Shown here in pieces: positions 9,282 through 17,274 of a DNA stretch of 64,000 nucleotides. The position numbers were made by a program, and so were the translations under genes. Every line of letters starts with the position of its first letter. Positions within the stretch are counted from its first letter, which is position 1. The notes below the pieces were generated by a model that searched no databases, was not told where the DNA came from, and was given only the letters and a program-made list of their open reading frames with translations. Source of the DNA: Bacillus sp. NP157 (GTDB lineage Bacteria > Pseudomonadota > Gammaproteobacteria > Xanthomonadales > Rhodanobacteraceae); NCBI GenBank assembly GCA_018889975.1, contig CP076546.1:248001-312000 (forward strand), given 5' to 3'.

Positions 9282-10067
9282 ATGAGCGAACCGATTCCAG
9301 CCCGCAGGCCACGCCACCGTGGCATCTACCTGCTGCCGAACCTGTTCACGACGGGCGCGATGTTCGCGGGCTTCTACGCGATCGTCTCCGCCATCAACGC
9401 GAACTACGGCACGGCAGCGCTGGCCGTGTTCGTGGCCGCCATCCTCGACGGCATGGATGGGCGCGTGGCTCGCCTTACCAACACCCAGAGCGAGTTCGGC
9501 GTCCAGTTCGACTCCCTCTCGGACCTGGTCAGCTTCGGCCTGGCGCCGTCGCTGGTGCTGTACACGTGGTCGCTGTCCTCGCTGGTCGAGTACGGCCGGG
9601 TGTGGGGCAAGATCGGCTGGGCCGGTGCCTTCATCTATGCCGTGTGCGCCGCGTTGCGGCTGGCCCGCTTCAATACCCAGGTGGGCGTCGCCGACAAGCG
9701 TTACTTCCAGGGGCTGGCCAGCCCGGCGGCGGCCGCGCTGTGCATGTCCTTCGTCTGGACCATGACCAAGTTCGATATCCCGGGTAACCAGGTCGCGTTC
9801 TTCGCGCTGCCGCTGGCGGTCATCGCGGGCCTGCTGATGGTCAGCAACGTGCGTTACTACAGCTTCAAGGCCTGGCCGAAGGGCGACCGCGTGCCCTTCA
9901 TCTGGCTGATCGCCGCCGTGCTGATCGTGGTCCTGCTGTTCATCGACCCGGCCCGCGTGCTGTTCGCCGGCACGGTGATCTACACCATCTCCGGTCCGGT
10001 AATGACGCTGTGGGGCCGCGCCACGCACCGCCGTCGCGTGCGTCGCCACGCCAAGGCCGCGGAATAA
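9282..10067 (+). CDS. pssA: CDP-diacylglycerol--serine O-phosphatidyltransferase
   Basis: This membrane enzyme makes phosphatidylserine, the precursor of phosphatidylethanolamine. The CDP-alcohol phosphatidyltransferase motif DGx2ARx8Gx3Dx3D is present, starting LDGMDGRVARLTN and ending DSLSD at about residues 47-70. About eight hydrophobic segments follow over 261 aa, which is the Bacillus-type (type II) enzyme rather than the soluble E. coli type. It starts a tight plus-strand run with holD (3 bp gap) and rimI. A -10-like TAGACT lies about 30 bp upstream. Confidence 0.95.
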   Translation: MSEPIPARRPRHRGIYLLPNLFTTGAMFAGFYAIVSAINANYGTAALAVFVAAILDGMDGRVARLTNTQSEFGVQFDSLSDLVSFGLAPSLVLYTWSLSSLVEYGRVWGKIGWAGAFIYAVCAALRLARFNTQVGVADKRYFQGLASPAAAALCMSFVWTMTKFDIPGNQVAFFALPLAVIAGLLMVSNVRYYSFKAWPKGDRVPFIWLIAAVLIVVLLFIDPARVLFAGTVIYTISGPVMTLWGRATHRRRVRRHAKAAE

Positions 10068-10070
10068 GCC

Positions 10071-10541
10071 ATGGCCGCCGTTTCGCCCGGTCGACGCGAG
10101 CGCCTGCTGAAGGTCATGGGGGTTACCCCGTGGCGCTTGCGAGGCTCGGGCGTCGTGCGCGCGGACGGCGACGCAGCGGCAGCCAACGATGGCTTGCCGG
10201 GCGAACGCGTCGCCTGCGTCGTCGTGTTGCCCGCCGGTCCGAGCGAGCGTGAGCTGGAACTCGTCGGTCGCGCCCTGCGCGCGTCCGGACCGGTGATGGC
10301 GCGTGCGGCGCGGCTGGAAGCGGGTGAGCGCGGCCTTGGCCACGTGCCCGAGGCGGCGAATTACCTGGTCTTCGGCGAAGCCCAGGCACACGCACTTGGC
10401 CACGAATTGTCGGCGGCGGTGATGAGCGCCGCGCAGATCGTGCTGGTGGACACCCCCGCCGCGATCCTTGCCGACCCGGCCGCCAAGCGCCGCCTGTGGA
10501 ATGGCCTGCGCGCCGTGGGCCGGGCGCTGGGCAGGGGCTGA
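10071..10541 (+). CDS. holD: Probable DNA polymerase III psi subunit (HolD-like)
   Basis: The protein is 156 aa and would usually be annotated as hypothetical. Its N-terminus (LLKVMGVTPWRLRG, about residues 12-25) lines up with E. coli HolD (LQQLGITQWSLRRPG), and its C-terminus (ADPAAKRRLWNGL) lines up with HolD RANPTARAALWQQI. The N-terminal part of HolD binds the chi subunit and the rest the clamp loader. The gene lies directly before rimI, as in E. coli. The middle is Ala-rich and poorly conserved, so the call rests on the two ends and on position. Confidence 0.75.
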   Translation: MAAVSPGRRERLLKVMGVTPWRLRGSGVVRADGDAAAANDGLPGERVACVVVLPAGPSERELELVGRALRASGPVMARAARLEAGERGLGHVPEAANYLVFGEAQAHALGHELSAAVMSAAQIVLVDTPAAILADPAAKRRLWNGLRAVGRALGRG

Positions 10542-10545
10542 CGCC

Positions 10546-11019
10546 ATGGTCGCCGTCGCACGCCCGTCCACCGAGGTCCGTGCCATGCGTCGGGAAGACC
10601 TGGACGCGGTGGTGGCGATCGAGCATGCGTCCTACGAGTTTCCCTGGAGCGCTGGCATCTTCCGCGACTGCCTGCAGGCGGGGCACAACTGCTGGGTGAT
10701 CAGCCATGACGGCGAGATCGCCGGCTACGGCATCCTCTCGGTGGCCGCCGGCGAAGCCCATGTCCTGAACGTTTGCATCGGTAACGCCCACCGCGGCCTG
10801 GGCTACGGCCGGCGGATGATGCGCAGGCTGATCGACCTCGCCCGCTGGTACGGCGCCGAGCGCATCTTCCTTGAAGTGCGCCCGTCCAATCCCGTCGCTC
10901 ACGCCCTATACGGCACGCTCGGCTTCAACGAGATCGGCCGCCGCCCGGCGTACTATCCGGCAAAACACGGCCGCGAGGAGGCGATCGTGATGGCGCTGGA
11001 CATGCACGTCGGCGATTGA
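10546..11019 (+). CDS. rimI: Ribosomal protein S18-alanine N-acetyltransferase
   Basis: This is a GNAT-fold enzyme that acetylates the N-terminus of ribosomal protein S18. The acetyl-CoA site has NVCIGNAHRGLGYGRRMM, and the C-terminal part has LEVRPSNPVAHALYGTLGF and GRRPAYYP, all RimI signatures. The ATG at 10546 is 4 bp after the holD stop and gives 157 aa; an upstream start in the same frame would overlap holD. The stop codon lies in a small hairpin shared with ybbP. Confidence 0.93.
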   Translation: MVAVARPSTEVRAMRREDLDAVVAIEHASYEFPWSAGIFRDCLQAGHNCWVISHDGEIAGYGILSVAAGEAHVLNVCIGNAHRGLGYGRRMMRRLIDLARWYGAERIFLEVRPSNPVAHALYGTLGFNEIGRRPAYYPAKHGREEAIVMALDMHVGD

Positions 11020-11034
11020 GGCCCTCCGGGCCTC
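11018..11034. terminator. Short hairpin spanning the convergent rimI and ybbP stop codons
   Basis: GAGGCCC and GGGCCTC pair around TCC. The stem includes part of the stop codons of both convergent genes. There is no T-run on either side, so its efficiency as a terminator is doubtful. Confidence 0.35.
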
Positions 11035-13513
11035 ACTCCCGCAACAGTGCCATCGGCGACGTCCTCAGCACGCTGCGCGTCCCGAACAGGCCAATCAGCA
11101 TCACCACGAAAGCAGCCAGCGCGGCTGCGCCGAACAGTGGCCACAGCGGCGGCACGAAATCCTCGATGCGGAACACCGCGTGGCCGAGCCACAGGCCGGC
11201 ACCTGCCGCGCCGAGGCCGGCGGTGAGGCCGGCGACCAGGCCGAGCAGGGCGAACTCACAGGCCGCGGCAAGGCGAAGCTGGGCACGGGTGGCACCAAGC
11301 GTGCGCAGCAGGGCGGCTTCCTTGCGCCGCTCCTGCGCGCTTGCGGCGAGCGCGGCGGTTAGCACGAGCGCTCCGGCCAGCAGGCTGAAGCCAAGCACCC
11401 AGCGCACGGCGCCACCGACCCGGTCGACGATCTCGCGGACCCGGTCGAGCAGGGCGTCGACGTCGATCAGGCTGAGGTTGCCGTAGTCGCGCGACAGCTT
11501 CGACAGCTGGTCGCCATGGCCGCGCGGCAGGTAAAAGCTGGTCAGCCACGTATGCGGCAGGTCGCCGGCGTGGGCCGGATCCACCATCAGGAAGAAGTTC
11601 ACCCGGAACGAGGTCCAGTCGACCTTGCGCACGCTGGTGACGCGGGCATCCAGCGCGCCTTCGCCGACTTCGAAACGCAGGGTGTCGCCGAGCTTCAGGT
11701 GGTAGCGGTCGCGCCACGATGTGTCCACGGAGACCTCGGCCTGCGCGGGCGAGGCGCCTGGCCAGGTGCCGGCCACCACCTCGTTCGACGGCGGCAACTC
11801 GGCCGCCCACGACAGGCGTAGCTGGCGATCGGCGTTGTCGCGCTCGTCGTCGCGCAGGAACGGCAGCTTGTCCACCGGCGTGCCGTTCACCGCGGTCAGC
11901 TTGCCCACGGCGAGCGGCATCATGTTGGTCTTGGATGCGCCGATCTGCTGCAGTTGCTGGGCGAAGGCATCGCGCTGGTCGTCCTGCAGGTTGAGGACGA
12001 ACCAGTTCGGGGTGTCGGCGGGAAGTTCGCGGCGCCAGCCTTCCAGCAGTGACGGCGCGATCACCGCCAGCAGCAACAGCGCGCAGAGGCCGAGCGACAA
12101 CGCGGTGGCCTGGACCAGCGAGAGGCCGCGTCGGCGTGCCAGTGCCGCGAGGCCGAGGCGCAGGGCAGGGTGGGCGCCCGGTGCGACGCGGCGCGCGATG
12201 ACCAGCAACAGCGCGGCCAGCAGCGCCGCCACGGCGGCGACGGCGGCAAGGCTCACGGCGAGGATGCCGGCCAGTTTCGCGGAGTCGCTCTGCAACCACA
12301 TCAGGCCGACGGCGGTGGCCAGTGGGACGAGATAAAGCACGTCGAAGCGGCGCAGGCGGCGCTGCATCGATTCGCGGAACACGGCTACCGGCGGCACTTC
12401 TGCCAGCCGGACCAGGGGCGGCAGGGCGAAGCCGGCGAGCACGGCCAGGCCCATCGCCGCCGCCGCGAACGCAGGTGCGAGCGGCAGGCTGGTCGGGATG
12501 TTGTCGAACAGCTGGCGGGCGAAATACCACGCGCCTTCGGTCAGGCCCAGCGCGATCACGACGCCCACCGCAGCGGCGGGCAGCGCGAGCGCGGCCAGGG
12601 TCATCACCAGCAGCGACGCGATCTTCCGCCGCGGCGTACCCAGTGCGCGCAGCAGGGCCACTTCGCCTGCTTTGCGCCGTGCATAGCGGGCCGAGGCCAG
12701 CGCGATCGCGACGCCGGATAGCAGGGCCGAGAGCAGGGCCGTGAGCCGCAGGAAGGCACTCGCACGATCGAACGCGCTGCGCATGCGTTCCTGCATCTTC
12801 TCCGGCGTGATCAGTTCCGCACCGGCCGGCAGGCTGCCTTGTTCGACGCTTGACCGCCACCGGGCAACGGCGGACAGGTCGCCCGAGACCAGCAGCCGGT
12901 GCCGGGCACGGCTACCGACGCCGAGCAGGCCTGCCGTGGTCGCATCGTCGAGGTTCATCAGCGCACGCGGCGCCAGTGCAAACAGCTCGCCACCATCGGG
13001 CTGGCGCACCAGTTCGGCGGAGGCGACCAGGTCCTGGCCACCGATCTGCACGCGCTGGCCCGGCTTGATGCCCAGCCCGACCATCGCGCGATGATCGAGG
13101 TAGACCTCGCCGCGCGGCGGCCCGTGGGCGACGCGGCCATGGCCGTCGGCGCCGCTGACTTCCAGCGTGCCGCGCAGCGGATAGGCGGCGTCACTGGCCA
13201 GTACGTCGAGCAACTGGCTGTGCTCGCCAACGAAGGCCACGCTGCGGAATTGCGCGCCGCGGGTCACCGCCAGCCCGTCCGCGCGTGCGGAGCTGGCCAT
13301 GGCGTCGGGCAGGGGGGCTGGCGCCGAGACGCCGAGGTCGCCGCCGATCAGTTCAGCCGCACTGGCGAGGATGCCGCGCTCGATGCGCGTGGAAAGGGTG
13401 GCGACGACGCCCAGGGCGACCACGGCCAGCACCAGCGACGCGGCCAGCGTGCGCAGTTCGACCAGGTGCCATTCGCGACGCAGCGTGCGCAGTGCAAGCC
13501 GCGTCACGTTCAT
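11033..13513 (-). CDS. ybbP: FtsX-like ABC transporter permease, YbbP type
   Basis: This is a large permease of 826 aa from the ATG at 13513, which overlaps the ATPase stop by 4 bp (ATGA). It has an N-terminal transmembrane helix, two FtsX/MacB-type permease cores (about residues 255-400 and 700-820), a further helix cluster between them, and a long periplasmic segment (about 490-690). This is the YbbP architecture: a LolCDE/MacB-related complex with a single permease polypeptide. The gene order ybbP-ybbA-tesA matches E. coli. The substrate is unknown; lipids or envelope stress products are usual suggestions for the class. Confidence 0.88.
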   Translation of the reverse strand: MNVTRLALRTLRREWHLVELRTLAASLVLAVVALGVVATLSTRIERGILASAAELIGGDLGVSAPAPLPDAMASSARADGLAVTRGAQFRSVAFVGEHSQLLDVLASDAAYPLRGTLEVSGADGHGRVAHGPPRGEVYLDHRAMVGLGIKPGQRVQIGGQDLVASAELVRQPDGGELFALAPRALMNLDDATTAGLLGVGSRARHRLLVSGDLSAVARWRSSVEQGSLPAGAELITPEKMQERMRSAFDRASAFLRLTALLSALLSGVAIALASARYARRKAGEVALLRALGTPRRKIASLLVMTLAALALPAAAVGVVIALGLTEGAWYFARQLFDNIPTSLPLAPAFAAAAMGLAVLAGFALPPLVRLAEVPPVAVFRESMQRRLRRFDVLYLVPLATAVGLMWLQSDSAKLAGILAVSLAAVAAVAALLAALLLVIARRVAPGAHPALRLGLAALARRRGLSLVQATALSLGLCALLLLAVIAPSLLEGWRRELPADTPNWFVLNLQDDQRDAFAQQLQQIGASKTNMMPLAVGKLTAVNGTPVDKLPFLRDDERDNADRQLRLSWAAELPPSNEVVAGTWPGASPAQAEVSVDTSWRDRYHLKLGDTLRFEVGEGALDARVTSVRKVDWTSFRVNFFLMVDPAHAGDLPHTWLTSFYLPRGHGDQLSKLSRDYGNLSLIDVDALLDRVREIVDRVGGAVRWVLGFSLLAGALVLTAALAASAQERRKEAALLRTLGATRAQLRLAAACEFALLGLVAGLTAGLGAAGAGLWLGHAVFRIEDFVPPLWPLFGAAALAAFVVMLIGLFGTRSVLRTSPMALLRE

Positions 13514-14196
13514 GCGGGTACCCCGAGGCGGCCTTCGCGCAGCTCGGCCGAGCGGGCGCAACGAGCGGCCAGTCGCGGGTCGTGGGTGACCAGGATCAGG
13601 GTGGTGCCGTGCTGGCGGTTCATCTCGAAAAGCAGGTCACCCACGTGTTCGCCGGTGTGCTGGTCGAGGTTGCCGGTGGGCTCGTCGGCGAAGAGGATGC
13701 GTGGCCGATGGACGAAGGCCCGCGCCAGGGCGACGCGCTGTTGCTCGCCACCGGACAGCTGTGCCGGGTAATGGCGGCGGCGTGCGGCCAGGCCCACCGC
13801 GTCCAGTGCGGCGTGGGCACGCTCGCGCGCGCCATCGTCACCTTCCAGTTCGAGCGGAAGCATGACGTTTTCCTCGGCGGTCAGCGCCGGCAGCAGGTGG
13901 AACGACTGGAAGACGAAACCGACCAGGCGGCGGCGGATCGCGGCGCGGGCTTCTTCGTCAACCGCCTCGAGCGCCTGGCCGTCGATCTTCACCGACCCAT
14001 CCGTCGGCACGTCGAGGCCGGCCAGCAAGCCCAGCAACGTGGTCTTTCCCGAGCCTGAAGCACCGACGATGGCGAAACTTTCGCCTGCGGCCACCGCGAG
14101 GTTCACGCCGGACAGGATATCCAGTCGTCCCTCCGGTCCGAAAACCGACTTGCTAACATCCACTACTTCAAGAAGAACACGGGAAGAATCGCTCAT
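13510..14196 (-). CDS. ybbA: ABC transporter ATP-binding protein, YbbA/LolD type
   Basis: The open frame runs far upstream, but the extension lies antisense to tesA and has no family content. The ATG at 14196 gives 228 aa beginning MSDSSRVLLEVVDVSKSV. Walker A (GASGSGKT) is at residues 45-52, the signature LSGGEQQRVALARAF follows, and Walker B is ILFADEPTGNLD. This is the LolD/MacB subgroup of ATPases. It overlaps ybbP by 4 bp. Its start codon shares two bases with the divergent tesA start. Confidence 0.93.
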   Translation of the reverse strand: MSDSSRVLLEVVDVSKSVFGPEGRLDILSGVNLAVAAGESFAIVGASGSGKTTLLGLLAGLDVPTDGSVKIDGQALEAVDEEARAAIRRRLVGFVFQSFHLLPALTAEENVMLPLELEGDDGARERAHAALDAVGLAARRRHYPAQLSGGEQQRVALARAFVHRPRILFADEPTGNLDQHTGEHVGDLLFEMNRQHGTTLILVTHDPRLAARCARSAELREGRLGVPA

Positions 14197-14818
14197 GCGT
14201 CGTAGCCTGGTCCTGGTGATGGTCGTGCTGCTCATGGTCTGTGGCGCCGTGGCCCACGCGGCGGGTGCGCCGCGCAAGGTGCTGGTGCTGGGCGACTCGT
14301 TGTCGGCGGCGCACAACATCCCGGTGGATGCCGGCTGGGTGCGTTTGCTGGACGCTCGCACAACCAACATGGCGACGCCGTGGACGCTGGTCAATGCCAG
14401 CATCAGCGGCGAGACCTCGCTGAGCGGGCGCAACCGACTGCCCGCGCTATTAGAGAAGGAAAAACCGGGCGTCGTGGTGATCGAGCTGGGCGCAAACGAT
14501 GGCCTGCAGGGCCTTCCGCTGGACAAACTGGCCGCGAACCTCGAGGCGATGGTGACCGCGGCCCAGGCGGCCGGGGCGAAAGTGCTCCTGCTGGGGATCG
14601 AGCTTCCGGTCAACTACGGGCCGCAGTACCGCGATGGCCTGCGCAAGGTCTATGCGGACCTCGCCGCACGTCATAAGCTCGCGCTGGTCCCGTTCCTGCT
14701 CGACGGCGTAGCGCTCGACCCGACTCTCATGCAAGATGACGGGCTTCATCCCACGGCAAAGGGTGAGCCCCGGGTCGCGGCAAATGTATGGAAAGCGCTT
14801 GCACCCCTGCTCATGTAA
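14195..14818 (+). CDS. tesA: Arylesterase / acyl-CoA thioesterase I / lysophospholipase L1
   Basis: This is a periplasmic SGNH hydrolase of 207 aa with a signal peptide in the first 23 residues. Block I is VLGDSLSAAH with Ser35, block III is GANDG, and block V has Asp and His in DGLHPTAKG. E. coli TesA hydrolyses acyl thioesters, lysophospholipids and arylesters. The start at 14195 lies in a CATG shared with the divergent ybbA start, so the promoter of each gene must lie inside the other gene. The divergent tesA/ybbA order is conserved with E. coli. Confidence 0.94.
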   Translation: MRRSLVLVMVVLLMVCGAVAHAAGAPRKVLVLGDSLSAAHNIPVDAGWVRLLDARTTNMATPWTLVNASISGETSLSGRNRLPALLEKEKPGVVVIELGANDGLQGLPLDKLAANLEAMVTAAQAAGAKVLLLGIELPVNYGPQYRDGLRKVYADLAARHKLALVPFLLDGVALDPTLMQDDGLHPTAKGEPRVAANVWKALAPLLM

Positions 14819-14903
14819 CTGACGAAACGTCGACGTACGCGTGCCCAGAATGAACGCATGTTTTCGGTCTTCACGCTGTTCTCACCGGTCCGGCCGTTAA
14901 CTC

Positions 14904-14917
14904 TTCACATTTGTGAA
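14904..14917. promoter_or_regulatory. Palindrome TTCACA-TT-TGTGAA upstream of the OmpR-type regulator
   Basis: This perfect 14-bp palindrome lies 22 bp before the start codon and just upstream of the ribosome site AAAGGAGAG. It is a plausible operator, possibly autoregulatory. It is not the usual CRP/Clp spacing (TGTGA-N6-TCACA). Confidence 0.4.
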
Positions 14918-14939
14918 TCAGCGAAAGGAGAGTTGAGCG

Positions 14940-15668
14940 ATGAGCAACCGCGACGAACAAGCTGGCCTGATCCTTCTTGTGGAAGACAATCGCCAGATCG
15001 CTGAAATGGTGGGCGAGTTCCTCGAGCGCCGGGGTTACTCCGTCGACTATGCAGCGGATGGCGTCAGTGGCCTGCACCTCGCCGTGTCCAACAGCTACGA
15101 CGTCATCGTCCTCGACCTGATGCTCCCGGGCATGGACGGCCTCGATGTCTGCCGCAAGCTGCGCAAGGATGGCAAGAAGTCCACGCCGGTCCTGATGCTT
15201 ACCGCGCGCGACACGCTTGAAGACAAGCTCGTTGGCCTCGAAGCCGGTGCCGACGATTACCTCGTCAAGCCGTTCGAAGTGCGCGAACTGGAAGCCCGCC
15301 TGCGTGCCCTGATCCGTCGTGATCGCCGCCAGGTGTCGTCGGAAGTGCTGACCGTGGGCGACATGACCCTCGACACGGCCACGCTGCGCCTGACCCGTGG
15401 CGGCCAGGAACTGACCGTCTCGCCGATCGGCCTGAAGCTGCTCGCCATCCTGATGCGTGAATCGCCGCGCGTGGTCAGCCGCCGCGACATCGAGCGCGAA
15501 ATCTGGGGCGACACCCTGCCTGATTCGGACACCCTCCGCTCGCATCTGTACAACCTGCGCCGCGTGATCGACAAGCCGTTCGACCGCCCGCTCCTGCACA
15601 CGATCCACTCCGCCGGTTATCGCCTCGCGGACCTCGACTCCGAGGTTGCCGCCTCGCAGACCGCCTGA
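14940..15668 (+). CDS. OmpR/PhoB-family response regulator
   Basis: The protein is 242 aa. The receiver domain (about residues 9-122) has the acidic pocket EDN at 15-17, phosphoacceptor Asp59 in VLDLMLPGMDG, and Lys109 in VKPFE. A winged-helix DNA-binding domain (about 135-235) ends with SHLYNLRRVIDKPF and TIHSAGYRL. A strong ribosome site (AAAGGAGAG) precedes the ATG, and a palindrome lies just upstream. A histidine kinase follows after 25 bp. Its targets are unknown. Confidence 0.93.
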   Translation: MSNRDEQAGLILLVEDNRQIAEMVGEFLERRGYSVDYAADGVSGLHLAVSNSYDVIVLDLMLPGMDGLDVCRKLRKDGKKSTPVLMLTARDTLEDKLVGLEAGADDYLVKPFEVRELEARLRALIRRDRRQVSSEVLTVGDMTLDTATLRLTRGGQELTVSPIGLKLLAILMRESPRVVSRRDIEREIWGDTLPDSDTLRSHLYNLRRVIDKPFDRPLLHTIHSAGYRLADLDSEVAASQTA

Positions 15669-15693
15669 CGGGAATGCGGGCCGGAACTAACTG

Positions 15694-16686
15694 ATGGCAG
15701 GCGAGACGACGCAGGGGACAAGGCGACGCAGGCGCGGATTCCGCGCTCACGTCGCCATCGTCTTCGGTTTACAGACGCTGGTGGTGCTCATCGCTTCGGT
15801 GATGACGGCCTATAACGTCGCGCCCCTCGGCGCGGCGCTGGCGATCATGCTCTGTTCGGGCGGACTGGCCTGGCTGGCGGTTTCGCGTGCGTGGCTGCCG
15901 ATCGCCGCGCTGGCCAAGCTGCTGAATGGTTGGGACCCGGACCACCCGGACATGGCTGGCCTGGCGGCCGAGGGCGACAAGCGCTCGGACGGCGATGTCG
16001 CGTCGTTGATTCGTGGGTTGCATGGCTTGGCCACGCGTATCGAAGGTTTCGGCGAGCGCGAGCGCAACTTCACCCGCGACGCCAGCCATGAGCTGCGTAG
16101 TCCGTTGACCGTGATCAAGATGTCGTCGGACATGCTTGCCGACGAAATGGACATGTCCGAGTTCGGCCACCGTTCGCTGGAGCGGATCCGTCGTTCGACG
16201 CGCGAGCTCGAGTCGTTGGTCGAGGCCTTCCTGATCCTTTCGCGAGAGTCGGACCAGGGCCTGGCCGAAGAAGACTTCATCGTAAACAAGGTGCTTCGCC
16301 AGGAAGTGGACTACGCGCGCGAGTTGATCGCGGGTCGTCCGGTCGAGTTGATCCTCGACGAGCCGGCATCGTTCGCCCTGCATGCCTCGCCGCGGGTGTT
16401 CGCGGTGTTGTGCGGACAGTTGATCCGCCACGCGTTGCAGCAGACCGACCAGGGCACCATCGTCGTGACGGTGATGCCCGGCAGCGTAAGCGTGATCAAC
16501 CCGGCGGTCGACGTGCCGGAGCCGGGCAGCCGGCGGCATGCGGCGGTCGACCGGCATGGCTTCGACCTGGCGATCGCACGGCGCTTGTCCGACCGCTTCC
16601 AGTGGCCGCTCGAGTTGCGCGCACTCCCCGGCGCATCCCGCGTCGCCAGCGTACGCTTCCCCAACCCCCAACCCATCGAAGCCTGA
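15694..16686 (+). CDS. Sensor histidine kinase with degenerate ATP-binding domain
   Basis: The 330-aa kinase has two transmembrane segments (about residues 19-40 and 45-68) with almost no periplasmic loop. The dimerisation domain carries phosphoacceptor His132 (DASHELRSPLTVIK). The catalytic domain is unusual: at the N-box the Mg-coordinating Asn is replaced by His246 (QLIRHALQQT), a DxGxG box is not recognisable, and the later glycine box survives only as HGFDLAIARRL. It may act mainly as a phosphatase or depend on another kinase. It lies 25 bp after its response regulator. A REP sequence begins 29 bp after its stop. Confidence 0.85.
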   Translation: MAGETTQGTRRRRRGFRAHVAIVFGLQTLVVLIASVMTAYNVAPLGAALAIMLCSGGLAWLAVSRAWLPIAALAKLLNGWDPDHPDMAGLAAEGDKRSDGDVASLIRGLHGLATRIEGFGERERNFTRDASHELRSPLTVIKMSSDMLADEMDMSEFGHRSLERIRRSTRELESLVEAFLILSRESDQGLAEEDFIVNKVLRQEVDYARELIAGRPVELILDEPASFALHASPRVFAVLCGQLIRHALQQTDQGTIVVTVMPGSVSVINPAVDVPEPGSRRHAAVDRHGFDLAIARRLSDRFQWPLELRALPGASRVASVRFPNPQPIEA

Positions 16687-16715
16687 CGCCCGCTCCCGCC
16701 GCTCCCGCCGCTCCT

Positions 16716-16736
16716 GTAGGAGCGCGCCTGCGCGCG
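16716..16736 (+). repeat. Single REP sequence
   Basis: This is a full match to the 21-bp REP core that begins GTAGGAGCGCGC. It lies in the 87-bp gap between the convergent kinase and thioredoxin-like genes. No inverted partner lies within 300 bp. Confidence 0.75.
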
Positions 16737-16773
16737 ACAGCCCCGCTGCGTCCTCGCACCACCGCGCAACCAG

Positions 16774-17274
16774 TTATTTAAACAACGCCTCGATACGCCC
16801 CGCCGTCAACGCCCCACTAACGGCCTTCCGCGACCCATCCGCATAAACCACCAGCGTCCGCGGCGTCTCCCCGCCCCATGTCGGGTCGAGCAGGAAATTG
16901 ATCCGCTCCGGCGTCGCATCCGCATAGGCGCGCGAGGGCACGTCGTCCAGCTTCGCCCGCTTCAGCCGCGCCTCGAGCGCCTGTACCTGCGATGCCGGAT
17001 CGGTGGCGACGAACACAAGCTCGACACCACCATGCGTGCGCTGGTAATCGCGCAGCGCGGCGAGGTTCTGCTCGCAATAAGCGCAATCGAGCGACCACAG
17101 GGCCAGGATCCTCGCCCCCTTCGCCGGCGGCGCGACCAGCGCCTTTGCGTCGGCCGGCGCCAGCGGCACCGGCGCGGCAGCGAATGCGGGCGAGGCAAAC
17201 AGAGGCACGGCTGCCGCCAGGGCCACGCCCACGCAGGCCAGCCTGATCGTCGCCGTGCGCGGCCAGCGGCGCAT
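16774..17274 (-). CDS. Exported thioredoxin-like (TlpA/Sco-type) protein
   Basis: The ATG at 17274 is chosen because it overlaps the upstream gene's stop as TGATG and gives a signal peptide of about 33 residues. The 166-aa protein has a thioredoxin-like fold with redox Cys64 and Cys67 (LDCAYCEQN) and a cis-Pro region (GGETPRTLVVY). The expected role is thiol-disulfide exchange in the periplasm. It is the last gene of the regB-regA-propeller operon, which suggests a redox or metal-related task. The exact substrate is unknown. Confidence 0.8.
   Translation of the reverse strand: MRRWPRTATIRLACVGVALAAAVPLFASPAFAAAPVPLAPADAKALVAPPAKGARILALWSLDCAYCEQNLAALRDYQRTHGGVELVFVATDPASQVQALEARLKRAKLDDVPSRAYADATPERINFLLDPTWGGETPRTLVVYADGSRKAVSGALTAGRIEALFK

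Noticed and set aside
14197-14613. N-terminal extension of ybbA into the tesA region
   Set aside because: The added residues are antisense to tesA and have no ABC-transporter content. The ATG at 14196 gives the normal ATPase start.
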